Shown in pieces: positions 54,568-64,000 of a stretch of 64,000 nucleotides of DNA. Within the stretch, counting starts at the first letter, position 1, and every line of letters begins with the position of its first letter. Source of the DNA: Rutpela maculata (taxonomy: Eukaryota > Arthropoda > Insecta > Coleoptera > Cerambycidae). The notes under the pieces were generated by a model, which was given only the letters and a program-made list of their open reading frames with translations, was not told the origin of the DNA and ran no database searches. The stretch is taken from positions 37,069,920 to 37,133,919 of the forward strand of contig OW386285.2 of NCBI GenBank assembly GCA_936432065.2, written 5' to 3'. Both the position numbers and the translations under genes were made by a program.

Positions 54568-57500
54568 GTGAAGCCAGTCGCCCTTCTCTCTGTCTCCGAT
54601 GCCAGAGAGGGTACGCTGGTAATACCAAAGACCACTCCCTACGCCGTAGGGTCAGTGGTCACTGGGTCCGCGAATCGTGTGCTCTGAGCAGGCGTAACGA
54701 GCCAAGGATAACGGCCTTCTGCATTCTTCCGGCTAAGATTTCTGCCGAGTTTCGGCATGCCGGTATCGTCTTCAATTCCGAAAGCAGTGTGCGCCTCACC
54801 CCACCTAGGCATCCTATGATAAGAACCACTAGTTTAACAGTGTGGTCCGGATAGAGTCTACGGAGTTCGAAGAGAAGATCTCGATATTTAGTCCGTTTTT
54901 CCTCCTCTTTCAGAACAATGTTTGTTTCCCCTGGGGCGGAGAATTCAATGACAAACATTGTCCTAAGTTGGTGGTCGAGGAGGACTAAATCAGGTTTATT
55001 GGCCTGTATTTGCCTGAGGGTGGGAAACGAGTAGTTCCAATAAATTAGGCACCGCTCATTCCCCACTACAGACTCAATATCCCCCGAAGCGTAAGGCAGC
55101 ACTGGTGTCTCGTCTATCCCATACGTATGCCGCAGATGATAGTACAGCACACGTAATGCTCCATCATGTCTATGGATATAGGCCGAGACAGCGTATGTCG
55201 GACAAGCCGACAACAGGTGCATAAGTGTCTCCGGCGCCCTTCGGCAGGCCCTACAGTTTACATCAGGGACCTCTATACCCAGGACATGACTTCGATAGAC
55301 GAGTGTGTTAAAGACACCATCCTGGCAAGCCATAATGAACCCTTCGGTCTCAGACTTCAGCCCAGCTGACCTTAGGAAAGCAAAGGTCAGCTTCTCAGAT
55401 AAGCCCCTGTCTTCGATGTTCTTGTAGAAGACTCCATGCAAGGGCTTATCTTTATGCAGCTGCAGAAATTTACGTTGCTCTGCTGCTTTTGCATGGGCTT
55501 TTAGCTGAGCGGGTTCCAGCTCGGTGACAGAACTCGGGTTTACCCGCCCAGTGTCGAAGTCGAGACCAAGTTCATCGGCTGCTCGTTGTGCTGCCTTGAA
55601 TAAGAACGCTCCCGTCCCTGCGTTTTCATGGTCGCGAACCATGCAGAGAAGGGGATCCGAACTCTTGATGATCTTGCAAGCTCCATCCAGAGCCGACCTG
55701 CTATGTAGATACTCCAAACTCAAGAGTCCACGGCCTCCCTGCTGTCGTGAGAGATATAACCGCGGAACGGACGATTTTGGATGCAAACTTCTGTTGAGAT
55801 GCATCATCTTTCGGGTTCCTACATCGAGTTGGCGCAACTCGCCTTGTGTCCATTTCACTACCCCAAAGGAGTGTAGAAGGATCGGAACGGCAAGCATGTT
55901 AGTTGCAGACACCTTATTCTTCCCCGACAGTTCAGAAGACCAAATCTGCCGGAGGAGGTGCTGGTACTTGCCGCGGAGAGCGTTTTTAACTGTTGACACT
56001 TCTTGAGTGGAGCGTTGCTCAACACCCAAGTATTTATACGTCTCTCCGGCATCTAGGTGGTGCAAGATGCTTCCATCCACAAGCTGCGCGTCCTCTCCGT
56101 AGTCACCGCATCGTCCTCTCTTGAGGTGAACCAGTGCACATTTGTCCAAGCCGAACTCCATACCGACAGCCTGAGTGTACTCATGTACCACCCTGAGAGA
56201 TTGGCGTAAATCTCTCTCGCTGGAGGCATAAAGTTTAAGGTCATCCATGTAAAACAGATGGGTGACCTTATGCCTCCTATCTCCGGGGGTACCGCAATTG
56301 TAACCACGGGTTCTGCGAAGTTCAACGGATAACGGCAGTAGCGAGATGCAAAATAGAAGGGGGCTGAGAGAGTCTCCCTGAAACACACCCCTCTTAAACA
56401 TAACCGGCTCTGTTTGGACTCTGACATTACCAGATGTTATAGTAAAGCGAGTCCTCCAGAGCGGCATGAGTTGTTCTATGCATCTCACTACGGGACCGGG
56501 CACCGCAAGACATTGGAGCAAGTGAACAATTAGCTCATGAGATGTCATATCGAATGCCTTGCGGTAATCGATCCAGGCCATAGAAAGGTTCCGCTTATAC
56601 TGCACGGAGTCCTGCGTGACACATCTGTCAATAAGCAGGTTCTCCTTGCAGCCAGCGACACCCTTCTTAGACCCACGTTGCTCGTATATCCGTTCGTAAA
56701 CCGGGCCGCTTGCTTGAAGTACCCGCATGTACAAGATACGTGTGAATATCTTGTAACATGCGTTTAAACAGGTTATCGGTCTGTAGTTCGCTGGATCTGC
56801 CAGATCTCCGTTCTTAGGGAGTAGCACGGTTCGCCCCTCGATAATCCAGGAAGGGATTTGCTGCTCTCCATTTAGCCACGAGGTGAAGATTCTGGCTAAA
56901 TGGCGGTGGGTGCTCGGAAGTTTTTTCCACCAAAAGGTGTTAATCCCATCGGGTCCAGGAGCAGCAAAGTTCTTGGAGCCTTCTAGGGCTCTTCGAACCT
57001 CTTCCGTCGTTATCGGTTGGCACACTGCTTGAGGCTGCTGGAGCCCTTGGCAAAAAGCTTCAAAGTGTGCCAGGGCTGGAGTATCTCGGTTTAGTGGACG
57101 CTTTTGTTCGTAAAGCGTCTTCCAGAAGTCTTCCACCTGATCTACAGTCGGCGGATTCTCAACAATACGCTCAGGCGGTTGGAACAGGCGAGATGGCTTC
57201 TTGCGGAAAAGGTTATTTTCCGCTACTGCCCTCGCCCGCCTTGCTAGCGACTTTTTGCAAGCCACTAGCATCCGTATTCTATCGAGACAATGTTGCTTGG
57301 TGGTAAGCAGCACTGCCACGTTAAGCGTGTGATGGACTCGCCTTAAGTTGGCGGCGGTTCGCCGCACTTTTGACGTGAAAGGCCTGTTCTCTGCCATGTA
57401 ATCCATCACACACTGAATACGGGAGGCATATTGTCTCGCCGACCGGATCTTGGCTTCCATCTTTCTTATACGCCGGTCAGCTCTCTCCTGAGGGGAAGTA

Positions 57501-58036
57501 GTATTATCCCGCCTCACCACCGGAGAGAGCCGCGTCGCGGCGTCGTAGACGGCACAATTAATGTGCCAGATATCAGCCTCTTCCGGAATAGCTTCACTGA
57601 GTTCTGCGTCCACTCTGACCAGATCTTGTGGCCGAGGGGGCTTATGATGGTGCAGCCCCCTTCTGGTTCTGATGCCCTCTGGTATGGGTGGAAAATCTAA
57701 AACCACCTCCTCGACCGGTTGATCGGGCGGTCTGTCGACTACCTCTTCAACAGGTCTCAGAGCGGTTCTGATGTAGCCTCTGCTTCGGAGGTGAGATACA
57801 TAGTCACGAAGATTTTGTTTCGTGAAAGCGCGATGCTCTGGGTGTACATCACACCACAGAGCATGCATCCGCGCCATGTATCCCCTCCGTGCAGGCTCAC
57901 TGCTTTCATAGCACTGCAGAAGGTCGTCCCTCAGCTCGTCCGTCCACTCAAAGCGTCCATATGCGTCGCGGTTGTCGTCATCGGGCAGTCCGTCCTGTTG
58001 GGCCCCACCACCTTGCCCATGACCCCTATCCGCTCG
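54568..58036 (-). mobile_element. R4/Dong-like retrotransposon, copy A
   Basis: 3' end GGCGACTGGCTTCAC at 54,568, 5' end CGAGCGGATAGGG at 58,036, where a C and then TTA repeats begin. It is collinear with copy B over 3,469 bp, with one indel and few substitutions, but about 215 bp of copy B's 5' end are missing. Confidence 0.9.
54659..58036 (-). CDS. R4/Dong-like reverse transcriptase/endonuclease, intact ORF (5'-truncated)
   Basis: From ATG 57,877 it has 1,072 codons, and the frame stays open to the element's 5' end. Order of domains: helix-turn-helix/Myb-like N-terminal region (GYMARMHALWCDVHPEH and the upstream FEWTDELRDDLL), linker, then RT with NYRPITCLNACYKIFTRIL, AWIDYRKAFDMTSHELI (motif A), RGVFQGDSLSPLLFCI (motif B) and LFYMDDLKLYASS (YMDD, residues about 543-546). 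A CCHC knuckle follows (C875-x2-C-x8-H-x4-C892). The endonuclease has KPD (about 961-963) and E978 in VIEFSAP. It would nick the target and prime reverse transcription there. No stop or frameshift was found. Confidence 0.9.
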   Translation of the reverse strand, partial: RADRGHGQGGGAQQDGLPDDDNRDAYGRFEWTDELRDDLLQCYESSEPARRGYMARMHALWCDVHPEHRAFTKQNLRDYVSHLRSRGYIRTALRPVEEVVDRPPDQPVEEVVLDFPPIPEGIRTRRGLHHHKPPRPQDLVRVDAELSEAIPEEADIWHINCAVYDAATRLSPVVRRDNTTSPQERADRRIRKMEAKIRSARQYASRIQCVMDYMAENRPFTSKVRRTAANLRRVHHTLNVAVLLTTKQHCLDRIRMLVACKKSLARRARAVAENNLFRKKPSRLFQPPERIVENPPTVDQVEDFWKTLYEQKRPLNRDTPALAHFEAFCQGLQQPQAVCQPITTEEVRRALEGSKNFAAPGPDGINTFWWKKLPSTHRHLARIFTSWLNGEQQIPSWIIEGRTVLLPKNGDLADPANYRPITCLNACYKIFTRILYMRVLQASGPVYERIYEQRGSKKGVAGCKENLLIDRCVTQDSVQYKRNLSMAWIDYRKAFDMTSHELIVHLLQCLAVPGPVVRCIEQLMPLWRTRFTITSGNVRVQTEPVMFKRGVFQGDSLSPLLFCISLLPLSVELRRTRGYNCGTPGDRRHKVTHLFYMDDLKLYASSERDLRQSLRVVHEYTQAVGMEFGLDKCALVHLKRGRCGDYGEDAQLVDGSILHHLDAGETYKYLGVEQRSTQEVSTVKNALRGKYQHLLRQIWSSELSGKNKVSATNMLAVPILLHSFGVVKWTQGELRQLDVGTRKMMHLNRSLHPKSSVPRLYLSRQQGGRGLLSLEYLHSRSALDGACKIIKSSDPLLCMVRDHENAGTGAFLFKAAQRAADELGLDFDTGRVNPSSVTELEPAQLKAHAKAAEQRKFLQLHKDKPLHGVFYKNIEDRGLSEKLTFAFLRSAGLKSETEGFIMACQDGVFNTLVYRSHVLGIEVPDVNCRACRRAPETLMHLLSACPTYAVSAYIHRHDGALRVLYYHLRHTYGIDETPVLPYASGDIESVVGNERCLIYWNYSFPTLRQIQANKPDLVLLDHQLRTMFVIEFSAPGETNIVLKEEEKRTKYRDLLFELRRLYPDHTVKLVVLIIGCLGGVRRTLLSELKTIPACRNSAEILAGRMQKAVILGSLRLLRAHDSRTQ

Positions 58037-58037
58037 C

Positions 58038-63897
<5,860 letters not shown>

Positions 63898-64000
63898 NNN
63901 NNNNNNNNNNNNNNNNNNNNNNNNNNNNNNNNNNNNNNNNNNNNNNNNNNNNNNNNNNNNNNNNNNNNNNNNNNNNNNNNNNNNNNNNNNNNNNNNNNNN
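63898..64000. other. Assembly gap (N)
   Basis: 103 unresolved bases directly after a microsatellite array. Confidence 1.

Overview
This is eukaryotic, almost certainly insect, nuclear DNA. It is AT-rich, has GT-AG introns, AATAAA signals, very long introns and dense transposable-element debris (Gypsy LTR element, R4/Dong-type, CR1/Jockey-type and R1-like LINE pieces, hAT-type MITE, many foldback elements). I cannot name the species. The last 103 bases are an assembly gap.

Layout. 1-14.6 kb: two exons of a minus-strand host gene (14,344-14,633 and 1,149-1,489), in phase across a 12.9 kb intron. Their protein resembles the coiled-coil axonemal IQCG/DRC9 family (tentative). The intron holds satellites, a TIR element with a decayed Cys-rich ORF (4.5-5.6 kb), a 2 kb foldback (7.1-9.1 kb), a CACAGTGG element with a nested hAT MITE (11.5-12.2 kb) and another foldback. 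14.8-19.6 kb: a foldback with internal subrepeats, a small plus-strand gene with two paralogous second exons, and a second TIR element carrying a related Cys-rich ORF. 19.8-31.3 kb: AACGTT repeats, satellites, palindromes, RT remnants and one possible terminal exon (22.6 kb).

33.4-49.9 kb: a plus-strand host gene (unrecognised, about 344 residues) with a 5' UTR exon, one large coding exon and a 28-codon last exon. The last intron is 15.2 kb and holds a Russian-doll nest. A CTTCCACA-ended element was entered by two foldbacks. One of those was entered by a TA-flanked 0.5 kb element and by a nearly complete 5.6 kb Gypsy retrotransposon with two differences between its LTRs. A 2.35 kb near-perfect hairpin lies just before the last exon.

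50.4-64 kb: a 5'-truncated CR1/Jockey-like LINE, itself interrupted by a small minus-strand LINE tail, ends in an (ATT)n tail. It is followed by four R4/Dong-like retrotransposons, all on the minus strand and all abutting TTA/TAA microsatellites. One of these arrays is about 1.06 kb of uninterrupted repeat. Two of the copies are almost identical. One has an intact ORF of over 1,070 codons but lacks its 5' end; the other has the 5' end but a one-base frameshift.

The most noteworthy signals are the (TAA)n-targeting retrotransposon cluster, the two independent TIR elements that both keep the same Cys-rich C-terminal domain, the paralogous alternative exons at 17.3-18.4 kb, and the multi-level nest in the host intron. 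No searches were run; family names rest on motifs read directly from the sequence plus general knowledge of those families.
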